Assembly (NCBI GenBank): GCA_023105745.1
Contig: JALGQZ010000018.1
Location: 11,421,338-11,485,337, forward strand
Origin: Austropuccinia psidii
Lineage: Eukaryota > Basidiomycota > Pucciniomycetes > Pucciniales > Sphaerophragmiaceae
DNA: 64,000 nucleotides
Direction of reading: 5' to 3'
Position 1 is the stretch's first letter, and each line of letters starts with the position of its first letter. The translations under genes were made by a program, and so were the position numbers. This document shows, piece by piece, positions 23,201 to 35,407 of the stretch. The notes under the pieces are model-generated. The model did not search any database. It had not been told where the DNA came from and was given only the letters and a program-made list of their open reading frames with translations.

Positions 23201-25131
23201 TCTAATTTAAGTATAAATAATCCAAAAAAAACCAAAATAAAATGAATATATATATATGGTAGATACCATATTAAGAGAATAATACTTCAACTTCTATCAG
23301 CTTTTTGAATATTCTGAAGAGCAATTCAGTATTAAATATCGCAAATTTATGTGATTCATTTAAAGAAATACAATAGTTTAGTAGGATTAAATTTAATTAT
23401 TAAGGAGAATATTTCTTTGAAAAAATTCTTTCAATTATTTTTAAGCATCCATGATATATCTATGCTATACTTACCAGTTATCTATGATACATTGAGAGAA
23501 ATTGCTCTTCTTTTTACCAAAAAAATATTTCAAAATATTCAATCACACATATTTGATATCAGAAAAGATATCTTTTCTCTTATTTCCTACTTCAGATCTT
23601 ATATTATCATATCATTTGTTATACGTTTCTTCTGTAATTCAGTATTACAAATCCATATGAGTACTCACAGGCTATGAAGGCTTCACAAAAATGTATCCTT
23701 TCAAATATTCAAATGGAACTAAAAATTTTCTGTAGAGAAAAGGAATATCTGCAAAATATTTAATGAAGAGCTCAAAGAGGAATAAATTTCCAAAACATTT
23801 CTTCGAAATGAAACCAGACATTATATCTTGTTATAATTAGAAAGGGATATCATATCTGTAGGACTTACTGTGAGGTTTATGAGAAAATAGGATATATTTG
23901 ATGGAATTTCAAGATACTTAGATCTATAAGATTAATTATTTATTTGGAATAAGAAATTCTAATATATGAAAAATAAATTAGAAAAAATTAATTTGCAAGA
24001 TTTTAGATAACAATTTCCAAATTCATTCTTTTGATATTAAAAATGGGTTTATAAAGGTCAAAATATTTTCAATAATATTACCTTAAATCAAATTAAAAAA
24101 CTTCAAATCTGATAAGAATTAATCAATATTTGAAACACATGGAAAACTTCCCCACAAGTACTCACTGCTTACATATTCGAAGGTTGAAAATGTAATAGTA
24201 TTAAATATAGGTAATCTTTTATTTACTCCTCCATGTTTCTTTCTATTTCCTATAAAGGGGACTCTTTAATATCGAAGCGGAAACTAACATCTGAATTCCG
24301 CTTTAATACACTAATTATGACTATTAAATTTTCAAGTTAATTGAAATAAAAAAACCACTTTTGACAATGAGTAGATAAAACTAAGATATAGGAGTATATA
24401 GTGCGATAAGTAAAGATGAAATTATTTAAAAGAATCCTTTATTACAGCTTTCCTGATTTTATTTAAAATTGAAAGAATTTATTAATTTTCAATAAATGAG
24501 CTTGATCATAAATATATGACTCTGTCTCTTCTTCAATATTTATAAGGAAAAGAGTTTAAATTAAGACTTCATATGGGAGATATATGTAAAAATAATTTGA
24601 AATTGAACAACACAGTTAAGAAATATGATTTTCATGTTAATATATAGTCTTGTAGCTTATAGAGATATAAATACAAAGTGTATATTTCAAGAAGGAAATG
24701 TTAATTTTAGTTTGAAATAAATATAGATAATATGAATGCAAGATTGAATGAATTTTTGTTTTTTTCATATTCATAAAATAATTCTGGGACTCAATTCTCA
24801 CACATTAATAAAATTCATATTACTTTCATTAATGATTCTTTTTTAAAACATAAATATGCTCAATTTTTTCAGGAGGAATCTGCTTCCTATTTATTCTTCC
24901 TTCTCCAATTTAAATTAGATTCCACAAAGTATTGATTCTGAAAAAATACATAAGGTATTGCTTGAATATGTGGCTTTTATGTGCTTCAAATATTCTGTTC
25001 TTTAATTGCATCTATGACTAGAACTATAATATTCTTACGGTAAGGCTATGTAGTAGCTTAAAAGTAGTAAATACAAGCTAGCACTAGGACTATGACATGG
25101 TAAAAATAGTGAAAAATAGATTAAAAAGGCT
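20255..25131. other. AT-rich DNA, no gene seen
   Basis: No recognisable gene, LTR or TIR was found. The longest frame (23351-23677, 108 codons) is rich in Ile, Phe, Leu and Ser, as expected from AT-rich non-coding DNA. The last five bases before element B form its target duplication. Confidence 0.5.
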
Positions 25132-25136
25132 CTATC

Positions 25137-27053
25137 TGTGAGCCTTGAGGTATATTTTACATACCCAAATAGGCCACAATTATCTTAAAAAGAAATTCTG
25201 AATTATGCAAAACTCATAAGTCATGCATATATCCAAAATTCATCATTTTCAATTTCAGAAAAGATGAATAACTTTTTATTGAGTAAGTAAATCCATGGAT
25301 TTAAGACCAGATTTGGATTCTACACAAAAATTCACCTAGGGTAGCTCCATAGAGTGAATAAGCTCAATTTAAGTATTTGAGGTGGTAAAATGGAAAATAC
25401 TTCAATACCACATCATTAATACCACATAAAAGATCCGTGAAAATTTTTGTTTTTCTTGATTTTTAGCCAAAATAATGGGAAAGTGAGAAATCCCATGTTA
25501 CATATACACTAAGAATAGTGTTATGCATGTTTTGAGCACTTAATATCATGGTATTCTTACATGGACTTTTGGTACACCCATAGTGGATATCTTGAAGCTT
25601 AAATTACTATTTTGACGTAAAAATTAGGCAAGGGGGACAAAAGACATCAAAGAGAGCCAGGGTACCCAACTTCTGAGGCCTCAGAGGCGTGGATAGCTCC
25701 AGAGCATGGATCCATGGCTCATCTTGGCCCAATTGGTAAAGTAAAACTCTTTGGGAACTTGGTTACCAAGTTACACCTACTGTAATCATAAGAAAAATAG
25801 CAAATAACCTGCTATTTTGACATGCCAAGGAGGTAATGAGCTACTTAGACTCCTGTAAACATGTCAATTCTTGATGAATTTCCATGACTAGACCCTAAAA
25901 GAGTAATTAAACCCTTTTGGGATCCATATTCATTGATTTACCTCATAGCAACCAGCAAAATACTGCTATTTGCAATTCTATGTAGAAATGAGGTAAAAAC
26001 TTCAAAAATTCATTAAAAATACAATTCTTAATGAATCCTTCTGAAACTTTCAGGACCAATGAAGAACTGTATTATCTATGGTAAAACCAAAAAGAATTAT
26101 GGTTTTACTAGTAAAATTCAAAGCTTTACTTACAGTCCATTTTTGACCATTATACGTGAAACACTGAATCTTCAAAAATTCACAGTAATTACAACCTGTG
26201 ATGAAATTGGCAATAACATTGATAACTTTGAGAAATCAATGATTATTTTAGAATAAAAGAAGATTTACAGATGTTACTCCTTTTATTCTTAACCATATTG
26301 GGGTTGGTAGTCACGTAAAAGCATCAATTAAGTAATTATGATAATCTTACATGACAACAGATGATGAAATCATTAATCCAAAAAGGTTTATTGTTTTCTC
26401 ACTCACTGGTTTTTCAGTTTGCTCCATGGCACGCCTCTGTGAGCTGTTGTTGACTTAAAAGAAGCCTCTTCTTGCTGTTTTTTCCAAGAATCATCTTATC
26501 AATTTATTAAATCATTATTACCAACAAGTAAGTATTAGTTAAAACTATTCTTAAGTGTTTTAATCTTTCAAAATCATCCAGAAAGACGTGAAATCATAGA
26601 ATCCAACTATATATTGTTGTAATACTGTTATAAATCCTCTTGATCCCTTAAATCCACAATTCCACGTCAAATTTATCTACTCTTATCTATCAATAAGTTC
26701 TTTGGAGTATTAGTGAGTCATTTATTCTTAATTCTTAAAGTTTTTCTCTAAGTAATAGTTTTCTTCAAGCATTATCTTTATAATTCTTCTTGCAAAAGAT
26801 AATTATATATTAAAATAATTTTATTATTTTAATAAAGAAGTTTTTATTATTAAATTCTTCTTGTAATTGATTCTTGTAGACAATTACTTGCTCACTGTTA
26901 AAATCACTAGTAGTGCTTAACACGTGAAAGAAATAATTTTTTAATTATTTAATTGTGGTTATAATAATATTTTATTATTATATTTTATAAGAACAGACAT
27001 AGTACTGTTGATTAATAGTAATATTATCATCAGTTTCATAGTCACATCTTACA
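25137..27053 (+). repeat. 5' LTR of element B
   Basis: This LTR starts TGTGAGCC and ends CTTACA, and pairs with 33483-35402. It contains the 14 bp perfect palindrome TCTGAGGCCTCAGA (25672-25685) within the most GC-rich part of the LTR. A 65-codon frame (26059-26256) is present in both LTRs because they are copies of each other; it has no recognisable domain. Confidence 0.93.
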
Positions 27054-27071
27054 TTTGGGGGCCTGGCCGTG
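27054..27071 (+). promoter_or_regulatory. Putative primer-binding site of element B
   Basis: TTTGGGGGCCTGGCCGTG directly follows the 5' LTR. It is the only GC-rich string in an AT-rich leader. The first 15 bases recur at the same place in element C (38289-38303), although the LTRs of the two families are unlike. A conserved site here normally pairs with the 3' end of a tRNA; which tRNA cannot be decided without the host tRNA set. Confidence 0.6.
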
Positions 27072-27430
27072 TTTTTTGAACCTTGTACCCTTAATTAATA
27101 TATTTTTAAGCTCTAAAATATATTAATTTAATATTTTTTTCTTTCATTTTGAAGTCAAAATAATTCTTATTTTTGAAATTGTTTTGGAAATCTTTTTCAT
27201 TGAGGAATTTGGTTTAATTTTATACTGTTTTACACGTGGCTTTTTCACATCCAAAAACTTATAAAATTATTCTTTGAGTTACTCTGAATTAATTTTCATT
27301 CAAAATCTTAAATTTTAATTTTTTTTCTTTAAAAAGAATAATTTTTTAATATTAAAAATAATAAAAAATCTTTTAAAAATATCTTAAAACACAAAAATAA
27401 TTTCTTTTATCATATTTTTTTCTCTTTAAG

Positions 27431-27589
27431 TGTCTTTAATCAAATACTGTGCAGCTGGTAACAGACTCAGTAAAAGATACATCAATAGTCCTGAATCTTC
27501 AGAAGCAGAATCTGAAGACAGTATTGAGGTGCAGATTGCTAAAAGAGGCACCTTATTCAACTCAGAAAAAGCTAAATTACCACCAAAAG
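27431..27589 (+). CDS. Leader exon of element B feeding a second Gag-region frame
   Basis: This short exon-like frame ends with AESEDSIEVQIAKRGTLFNSEKAKLPPK. It is preceded by a CTCTTTAAG acceptor-like tract and followed by a GTGTGT donor. Joining it to 27655 after a 65 nt intron (27590-27654, ending CCAG) makes a GAA codon and continues as [20 protein letters not shown]. Element C has an exon at the same place with both splice phases the same. The exon begins with two bases (TG) of a split codon, so an upstream exon ending in A would create an ATG. That last point is speculation. Confidence 0.5.
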
Positions 27590-27634
27590 GTGTGTATTTT
27601 ATCTTATATTTTCACCTTTTATCTTTAAATTGAC

Positions 27635-30493
27635 GTGAAAATGGTGCATACCAGAAATGGAAGCAACTATTCAGTCCAACCAGATGGATGTGGACAAGGA
27701 AGAGGCAAGACCAAATCCAGAAGTGCCAAATCTTCCACAAGAAAGACACATCTGGAGGATGCCAGAGTTTCCCCCCATTCCCCAAGGTCTGTACCAACAG
27801 ATTTTGACGTAAATTCTGAGCCTGAACTGATTTATGGTAATATTTCCAGGGCTGAACCACTTTCAGGTGGCAGCAATAGAAATATATCAATGCCAGTACA
27901 AAAACTGGTTCAGAGCAGCCAAGGAAGAGGAGTGGTAAATCTGCCCAAGCCTTTGGCAGGGGGCCATGAACTCCTACTTACACATCAAGAGCTTTCTGGG
28001 TCAGGAGAAGACCATAGAACTCTTAGGAGGATGGAGCCCCCTGTCTTGCAAAGACAAGGTCAAAAAGATAAAGAATTGGTTGAAGAACCAAAGTCTTTTA
28101 TCCATAGACCAGAAGAAAGAGTTGGAAATGACTCCAGCTTTGGAGACAGAGGCACCAGTGGCATCTACCAGCTCCAAACCAGCTCCAGAAGCATCCAAGG
28201 ACAAGCCCAAAGGACCTCAAAAGAAACAGAGAGGTCCCAAGAACCATCAAGGCAAGGGCAAAGGCAAAGCCAATTGGCACAGACCTTACCCACAAGGGTA
28301 CAGGATCCCCAAATTGGAACCTTCAGCCGTGGACAGTGTCTTCAATATGGCCAGAACTCTTATGGAATTCACAGCCAAGGAGCAGGAAAGGATGAACAGG
28401 ACTTTTCCACGCAAATAAATGATGTACATAGAAGTATTAGTGTAGAAATTGGCAAACTTGAGTCAAAGTTGAAGCAAATTACATTAGACATCAATGATTT
28501 AAAGAAAAATGACAAGCAACATTCTGAATGGCATCAATTGACAACTGTCACCCTTGAGTCAATTAGCAATGCTTGTGAAAGAATTGAGAACCAATGTCAA
28601 AATAATGACACAGAGGATCCTTCCATTTTTAAAGTAAATGATAGACTTAAAACTCTTGAAGACCATGTCTTACAAATAGTTAAGAACACCAATCAATTTG
28701 CTATACATTTAGCAAAAAGTGACAGTGAGAGGCAGAAATTGAAGAATGATATAATTGCAAGTGTGGAGCAAATTCATAAGAATCATGAACAACATATGCC
28801 AAGACATTCTACACCTTTTACTGAAGAGAAACTTTCTGTCAAAGAAAGTTTGACTCCATTCTTAGGAGAAAATGCCTACTCTGCAAGAGATATTCCCAAA
28901 ATAGAAGAATGGCCAACATTCTCTGGTGAAGGAGAATACAACCATATTGAATTCATCAGGAATATTGATATGTTGCAAGAAGACTTTAATATACCTGATG
29001 AAATCATAGTGGGAAAATTACACTGTTTGTTTACCAGAACTGCAAAGAAATGGTATTACAAAATGAGGATTGATCATGGTAAACATGACTGGTCTTGGTG
29101 GAAATCTGAAGTGATTACCAAATGGGCCAATAATTCTGGGAGGTTTAAAATGGAGAATGCTTTTGAAAGTGCCATTTTTAACTCAGAAAAAGACAAACCA
29201 CTTACTTGGTTCTTCAAACAAAAAGACAGATTATCTGCTTTACACCCAGATATGTCTGACACTATGATTAATATGAAAATATTAAGAAAGTGTGGAGGAG
29301 AACTGGAACATGCTATCAAGAGCAGATGTGTGGAACCCTGTTCAAAAGAGGACTACATTAATGCTATGGAAGATATCATTACCAGAACAATAATTGGTAA
29401 AACTTGGGTTAAAAACCCAATAGAGTCCAAAATAGTCTCAAAAATTCCTAGAGAGGAAATAAGACCAGAAAGACCTGTCTTGAAGTGTCATAAATGTGGA
29501 AGTACCTCACATTTAGCCAACACTTGTCCTAAGAAGACAAAAATCAATGAAGTTCAAGTCATTGAAGAAATTCAGTGTACTGAGGAGAAAGAGGAGTCTG
29601 ATCAAGATTCTGCAGTCTCTGAAGATACACCAGTGGAGGACTATCCCATTGAAAACATTTCAGCTTTCTTTGAGGTCACAGAAGTCCATACCCACTTGCC
29701 ACAGTACAGTGAAGATTGCTGCAACCTGATCAATATCCAAGATGCCAGAATGTGTAAAACAAAACCTGCTAGAGGAAAGGGTTATACTGCTGGAGCATCC
29801 TGTATCACATCAGTTCTGATGAGTGATATTGAAGCCAAAGTAAATTTGGATACAGGGGCATTTTGCACTTGTGTTGGCAAAGATTATCTCCAAATTATAC
29901 TTCCTGAATGGAAAAACCATCTATTACCAATAGAAGGTGTACAATTCAGTAGTGCCAGTAACAATATGTACCCCTTGGGCATATTGGACACTAATATTGT
30001 ATTCCCACATCCAGCAGGAAGTGTAAGAATGAAAACTGAGATTGTAGTAATGGATAATTGCACATCTCAGCACATCATTCTTGGAAATGATTACTTAAAT
30101 ATTTATGGTATTCATATAAATAACCATAAAGACAGATATTTCACAATTGGAGATAACAAGAGACAAAAATTTGCTTTCTCCAATATGCCAAAACAGATAT
30201 CTGTAGTATCTTCTGTCAAGGATACTTACAAAGATGAATTTGTGACTAATCAACTTGTTGAAGCACAAATTAATCAATCATTGTCACCAAAGATGAGGAA
30301 TGAGCTTATTAATGTGTTATACACATATAAAAATGCATTTGCCTCTGATAATGAACCATTAGGCACTATAAGAGGACATGAAGTTGATATTACGCTTAAT
30401 ATTGACAGACCATATCCTCCAGTACTTAGAAGACCAGTTATCCAGCCAGTTCCAGAGCTAGAGAAGCCTTGGAAAAAAATATCCAAGAGTTGA
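27635..30493 (+). CDS. Gag-protease frame of element B
   Basis: This is the capsid and protease part of the polyprotein. From [16 protein letters not shown] there is a low-complexity Gln/Ser-rich N-terminus that is overlapped by the second frame, then a coiled-coil-like stretch at about 260-390. The capsid domain follows at about 425-600 ([36 protein letters not shown]). A CCHC zinc knuckle ([14 protein letters not shown]) lies at about 618-631 and an aspartic protease active site ([12 protein letters not shown]) at about 737. The frame then begins the RT region (YPPVLRRP) and ends early because one base is missing at about 30436 relative to element C. The start is the second Met of MKMVHTR or the first; neither is decisive. 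Confidence 0.88.
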   Translation: MKMVHTRNGSNYSVQPDGCGQGRGKTKSRSAKSSTRKTHLEDARVSPHSPRSVPTDFDVNSEPELIYGNISRAEPLSGGSNRNISMPVQKLVQSSQGRGVVNLPKPLAGGHELLLTHQELSGSGEDHRTLRRMEPPVLQRQGQKDKELVEEPKSFIHRPEERVGNDSSFGDRGTSGIYQLQTSSRSIQGQAQRTSKETERSQEPSRQGQRQSQLAQTLPTRVQDPQIGTFSRGQCLQYGQNSYGIHSQGAGKDEQDFSTQINDVHRSISVEIGKLESKLKQITLDINDLKKNDKQHSEWHQLTTVTLESISNACERIENQCQNNDTEDPSIFKVNDRLKTLEDHVLQIVKNTNQFAIHLAKSDSERQKLKNDIIASVEQIHKNHEQHMPRHSTPFTEEKLSVKESLTPFLGENAYSARDIPKIEEWPTFSGEGEYNHIEFIRNIDMLQEDFNIPDEIIVGKLHCLFTRTAKKWYYKMRIDHGKHDWSWWKSEVITKWANNSGRFKMENAFESAIFNSEKDKPLTWFFKQKDRLSALHPDMSDTMINMKILRKCGGELEHAIKSRCVEPCSKEDYINAMEDIITRTIIGKTWVKNPIESKIVSKIPREEIRPERPVLKCHKCGSTSHLANTCPKKTKINEVQVIEEIQCTEEKEESDQDSAVSEDTPVEDYPIENISAFFEVTEVHTHLPQYSEDCCNLINIQDARMCKTKPARGKGYTAGASCITSVLMSDIEAKVNLDTGAFCTCVGKDYLQIILPEWKNHLLPIEGVQFSSASNNMYPLGILDTNIVFPHPAGSVRMKTEIVVMDNCTSQHIILGNDYLNIYGIHINNHKDRYFTIGDNKRQKFAFSNMPKQISVVSSVKDTYKDEFVTNQLVEAQINQSLSPKMRNELINVLYTYKNAFASDNEPLGTIRGHEVDITLNIDRPYPPVLRRPVIQPVPELEKPWKKISKS
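27655..28418 (+). pseudogene. Second-frame (overlapping) protein in the Gag region of element B
   Basis: This frame overlaps the first quarter of the long Gag-protease frame, shifted by one base. It reads [22 protein letters not shown] at the start and [19 protein letters not shown] near the end, and stops at 28418. Element C has a related protein in the same relative frame (39025-39707). In the last 40 residues the shared frame matches better than the overlapping long frame. In B it is broken by TAA at about 27831, TGA at about 27846 and TAA at about 27936. Whether the first two are removed by another intron or are real breaks is unknown. The composition is rich in Lys, Pro and Ser ([20 protein letters not shown]). 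The function is unknown; an RNA-binding or Gag-related role is possible. Confidence 0.5.
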
Positions 30494-33342
30494 TCCAACT
30501 TCGTGTGCTAAGGAAAGTAGGCCATAATGAGGAAGTTGAAGTGACAACACCTGTTATTATTGCATGGCATAATGATAAGTCAAGAATGGTTGGAGATTTT
30601 AGAGCTTTGAATACCTACACAGTTCCAGATAGGTATCCAATCCCTAGAATTCAAGAAACCTTGACTCAATTGTCTAAAGCCAAGTATATAACATCAATGG
30701 ATGCATTGAAAGGCTTCCATCAAAATGTTTTGACGCCTAAAGCTAAGAAATTACTTAGAATTATCACTCACTGTGGCATTTTTGAGTATCTTAGAATTCC
30801 ATTTGGTATTAAAAATGCACCATCTCATGATCAAAGAATGATGAATACCATCTTCCCCACGGAATTGTCTGAAGGATGGCTTATCATTTATATTGATGAT
30901 ATTATTATATTTTCTGACTCATGGTCTTTGCACCTTGAAAGACTTGCAAGAATACTTCATAAAGTTGCAGAAGTGAACATGAAAATTTCACTTAAGAAAT
31001 GCAATTTTGGTTTTGAAGAACTCAAAGCATTAGGACATATTGTTTCTGGTTTGAGCTTGGGTATTGACAAGAATAAAGTAGCAGCAGTGTTACTTAAGCC
31101 AATACCCCAGAATAAAAAAGAAATGATGTCTTTTCTTGGATTTGCTAGTTACTATAGGCAACACTTGAAAGATTTTGCAATTCTAGCCAAGTCACTCTAT
31201 AGAATCTGTGATCAACAGACTGTATTTGAGATGACACAGGAAAGAATTAAAGCTTATGAGAAGATAAGGAAAGCCCTTACAGAAGCACCTTTACTCCTCA
31301 TGCCTGACTGGAATATTCCTTTTAAATTGTACATTGATGCATGTGGAGATGGATTAGGGGCAGCCCTACACCAAGTCCAAATTATTGATGACAAACCTAC
31401 AGAAGGACCAGTTTGTTATATCTCAAGACAAATCAAACCAACAGAAGCCAGATATGGTGCAAGCCAAATGGAGTGCTTATGTTTGGTATGGGCACTTGAG
31501 AAACTACACTATTATCTTGATGGCAGTGTTTTTGAAGTGATAACTGACTGTAATGCCGTGAAATCACTTCTTAACATGAAAACTCCTAACAGACATATGT
31601 TGAGATGGCAAATAGCCATTCAAGAATATAGAGGAAACATGACTATAGCTCATAAAGCAGGAAACATTCACAAAAATGCTAATGGACTTAGTAGATGGGC
31701 TTTAGCCAACACTCCTGATAACCCAGCTTATGTACCTTTGGAAGCTGAACCACAGATTCCAATTGAAGGAATTAACATAACTGATATTGGGACTGAATTC
31801 TTTGAAGAGGTCAGAGAGTCTTATAAACAAGACAAGAATTGCCATATCTTGACTTCTTTATTGGATAAAGACTGCAAAGACACATCTTTGGTTAATGCAC
31901 TAGATGAAGTTTGGAAAAAATCCTATTCTGAAGGAAGATTTCACTTGTTTGATGGGATTATTTACCATAGAACAAAACATTCTTGTGTGATGACACTGTG
32001 TAGTAGATTGCTTATCAATACCATTCTTCATGAATGCCATGATAGCATTTACTCTGGACACCTATCAGAAGACAGAACACTTGAAAAAGTGAAGAACTGT
32101 GCATGGTGGCCATCTTGGAGAAAAGAAACCATTGAGTATTGCCATACCTGTGATAGATGCCAAAAAGCAAACAGGAGTACAGGCAAGAAATTTGGATTGA
32201 TGATCCATATTCAAGAACCAAAATCCCCTTGGGAAGTTGTTCACATGGATTGGGTCACAGCACTTCCTCCAAGTGGTGAAAAAAGTTATAATGCTTGTTT
32301 AGTCATTGTAGACAGATATAGCAAAACTCCCATATTCTTACCATGTCATAAAGATGACACTGCTATGGATACAGCTCTTCTTTTATGGAGTAGAGTTATT
32401 TCTCATACAGGGTTATTTAAGAATATCATAAGTGACACAGACCCCAAGTTCACATCTGCACTTTGGACCAATCTTCATAGATTGTTTGGGACTAAGTTAT
32501 CATTCTCTACAGCATATCACCCTCAAACAGATGGGCTAGCAGAGAGGATGATTCAAACTTTATAAGACATGATCAGGAGATTTTGTGCTTATGGATTAGA
32601 ATTCAAAGACTCAGATGGCTTTACCCATGACTGGTGCACTCTGATACCTGCATTAGAATTGGCATACAAGACATCAGTCCATTCTTCCACAGTACAAACT
32701 CCTGCAATGTTAGAAAAGGGATGGAATCCAAGACTCCCAGCAGACACACTGAGGAAAGACTTGATTGACATTCATTCTACAGCTTCCAGCTTCAAATTAA
32801 TGCTTGATAAAGTAAAACACCATGCAAAACAAAGTATGGATGATGCTGTTGATTATGCAAAACAGAAGTGGGACAAGAGTCATAAAGTACCAGACTTCAA
32901 AGTAGGGGACTTAGTTCTAGTTTCAACCTTGAATTTTAATAATATCAAAGGCCCAAAGAAACTTAAAGATTCTTATGTAGGACCTTTTGTTATTGTTGCT
33001 TTACATGGAACCAATGCAGTTCAAGTGGAATTGAGTGGTGAATTGGAAAATAAACACCCCACATTTCCAATCAGCTTGATAAAGCCTTATCAACCAGCTG
33101 ACAAAGAATTGTTTCCTTTAAGAAACCCAACTCCTTTAACTGTGCCCCCTGTGGAACAGAATGAAAACAAAAAGATAAAGAAAGTCATTAAAGAAAGGAG
33201 ACTTAGGGGTAAAAATCAAAGAGAATATCTTGTCAGATATAGAAATCCAGTACATGAAGATGAATGGATGGCAGAATCAGAAATACCTGACTCAGATAAA
33301 CTCTTAAGAAGATTTAGACATGAAAGAAGGCCACAAGCCTGA
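30437..33342 (+). pseudogene. Reverse transcriptase, RNase H and integrase of element B
   Basis: After the frameshift the polyprotein continues in the frame that contains 30469. RT motifs are [35 protein letters not shown] and the catalytic YIDDI at about 30889-30903. RNase H follows ([39 protein letters not shown]). Integrase shows an H2C2 domain ([11 protein letters not shown], then CHTCDRC) and the triad in [16 protein letters not shown] and GLAERM. An in-frame TAA at 32563-32565, where element C has GAG, cuts integrase just after its catalytic glutamate. The rest (32569-33342) carries the C-terminal domain and a chromodomain-like tail (REYLVRYRNPVHEDEWMAE). The stop at 33340-33342 is followed by the 3' leader and polypurine tract. 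Confidence 0.92.
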
Positions 33343-33469
33343 ATATGTCTATAAATGTGCTTTAAATTACTTGATCTGAGTAATGTGAAGAGGTTGGACA
33401 GTGGACATTACCCCCCTTTGGGGCCTTATTCTTTTATCACTAATAAAATTGTAGTACAATTTTATTTTT

Positions 33470-33482
33470 TGGTGGGAGGGAA
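33470..33482 (+). promoter_or_regulatory. Polypurine tract of element B
   Basis: GGTGGGAGGGAA directly precedes the 3' LTR. Element C has the closely similar GGTGGTAGGGAA at the same place, and element D the same on the other strand. Confidence 0.8.
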
Positions 33483-35402
33483 TGTGAGCCTTGAGGTATA
33501 TTTTACATACCCAAATAGGCCACAATTATCTTAAAAAGAAATTTTGAATTATGCAAAACTCATAAGTCATGCATATATCCAAAATTCATCATTTTCAATT
33601 TCAGAAAAGATGAATAACTTTTTATTGAGTAAGTAAATCCATGGATTTAAGACCAGATTTGGATTCTACACAAAAATTCACCTAGGGTAGCTCCATAGAG
33701 TGAATAAGCTCAATTTAAGTATTTGAGGTGGTAAAATGGAAAATACTTCAATACCACATCATTAATACCACATAAAAGATCCGTGAAAATTTTTGTTTTT
33801 CTTGATTTTTAGCCAAAATAATGGGAAAGTGAGAAATCCCATGTTACATATACACTAAGAATAGTGTTATTCATGTTTTGAGCACTTAATATCATGGTAT
33901 TCTTACATGGACGTTTGGTACACCCATAGTGGATATCTCACTTTAAGCTTAAATTACTATTTTGACGTAAAAATTAGGCAAGGGGGACAAAAGACATCAA
34001 AGAGAGCCAGGGTACCCAACTTCTGAGGCCTCAGAGGCGTGGATAGCTCCAGAGCATGGATCCATGGCTCATCTTGGCCCAATTGGTAAACTAAAACTCT
34101 TTGGGAACTTGGTTACCAAGTTACACCTACTGTAATCATAAGAAAAATAGCAAATAACCTGCTATTTTGACGTGCCAAGGAGGTAATGAGCTACTTAGAC
34201 TCCTGTAACCACGTCAATTCTTAATGACTTTCCATTACTAGACCCTAAAAGAGTAATTAAACCCTTTTGGGATCCATATTCATTGATTTACCTCATAGCA
34301 ACCAGCAAAATACTGCTATTTGCAATTCTACGTAGAAATGAGGTAAAAACTTCAAAAATTCTTTAAAAATACAATTCTTAATGAATCCTTCTGAAACTTT
34401 CAGGACCAATGAAGAACTGTATTATCTATGGTAAAACCAAAAAGAATTATGGTTTTACTAGTAAAATTCAAAGCTTTACTTACAGTCCATTTTTGACCAT
34501 TCTATGTGAAACACTGAATCTTCAAAAATTCACAGTAATTACAACCTGTGATGAAATTGGCAATAACATTGATAACTTTGAGAAATCAATGATTATTTTA
34601 GAATAAAAGAAGATTTAAAGATGTTACTCCTTTTATTCTTAACCATATTGGGGTTGGTAGTCACGTAAAAGCATCAATTAAGTAATTATGATAATCTTAC
34701 ATGACAACAGATGATGCAATCATTAATCCAAAAAGGTTTATTGTTTTCTCACTCACTGGTTTTTCAGTTTGCTCCATGGCACGCCTCTGTGAGCTGTTGT
34801 TGACTTAAAAGAAGCCTCTTCTTGCTGTTTTTTCCAAGAATCATCTTATCAATTTATTAAATCATTATTACCAACAAGTAAGTATTAGTTAAAACTATTC
34901 TTAAGTGTTTTAATCTTTCAAAATCATCCAGAAAGACGTGAAATCATAGAATCCAACTATATATTGTTGTAATACTGTTATAAATCCTCTTGATCCCTTA
35001 AATCCACAATTCCATGTCAAATTTCTCTACTCTTATCTATCAATAAGTTCTTTGGAGTATTAGTGAGTCATTTATTCTTAATTCTTAAAGTTTTTCTCTA
35101 AGTAATAGTTTTCTTCAAGAATTATCTTTATAATTATTCTTGCAAAATATAATTATATATTAAAATAATTTTATTATTTTAATAAAGAAGTTTTTATTAT
35201 TAAATTCTTCTTGTAATTGATTCTTGTAGACAATTACTTGCTCACTGTTAAAATCACTAGTAGTGCTTAACACGTGAAAGAAATAATTTTTAATTATTTA
35301 ATTGTGGTTATAGTAATATTTTATTATTATATTTCATAAGAACAGACATAGTACTGTTGATTAATAGTAATATTATCATCAGTTTCATAGTCACATCTTA
35401 CA
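33483..35402 (+). repeat. 3' LTR of element B
   Basis: This 1920 bp repeat matches 25137-27053 and is followed directly by CTATC. It differs by about 25-30 substitutions and a few small indels, the largest being four extra bases near 33938. The palindrome TCTGAGGCCTCAGA is conserved. Confidence 0.93.
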
Positions 35403-35407
35403 CTATC

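Larger units (their letters stand above)
25137..35402 (+). mobile_element. Gypsy element B: nearly intact LTR retrotransposon
   Basis: A complete Ty3/Gypsy element with 1917 and 1920 bp LTRs and the target duplication CTATC (25132-25136 and 35403-35407). Inside are a primer-site-like GC-rich segment, a leader exon with an intron, Gag and protease in one long frame, then RT, RNase H and integrase, and a polypurine tract. Only one frameshift (about 30436) and one in-frame TAA (32563-32565) block the pol frame. The two LTRs differ by roughly 25-30 bases by eye, so the insertion is moderately young. The protein sequence is clearly related to that of element C but belongs to a separate subfamily with unlike LTRs. 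Confidence 0.95.

Noticed and set aside
23351..23677. 108-codon plus-strand frame
   Set aside because: Composition is what AT-rich non-coding DNA gives by chance; no homology I can recognise.
14401..25131. Host genes in the long spacer
   Set aside because: No frame with protein-like composition, splice pattern or domain was found; many introns could hide a gene, but nothing supports one.
25718..25770. tRNA gene in the B LTR (GGCCCAATTGGTAAAG, GGTTACCAAG)
   Set aside because: No cloverleaf can be drawn and no proper B box follows.
26059..26256. 65-codon frame in the B LTR, also at 34409-34606
   Set aside because: It is conserved only because the LTRs duplicate each other; no domain and no gene context.
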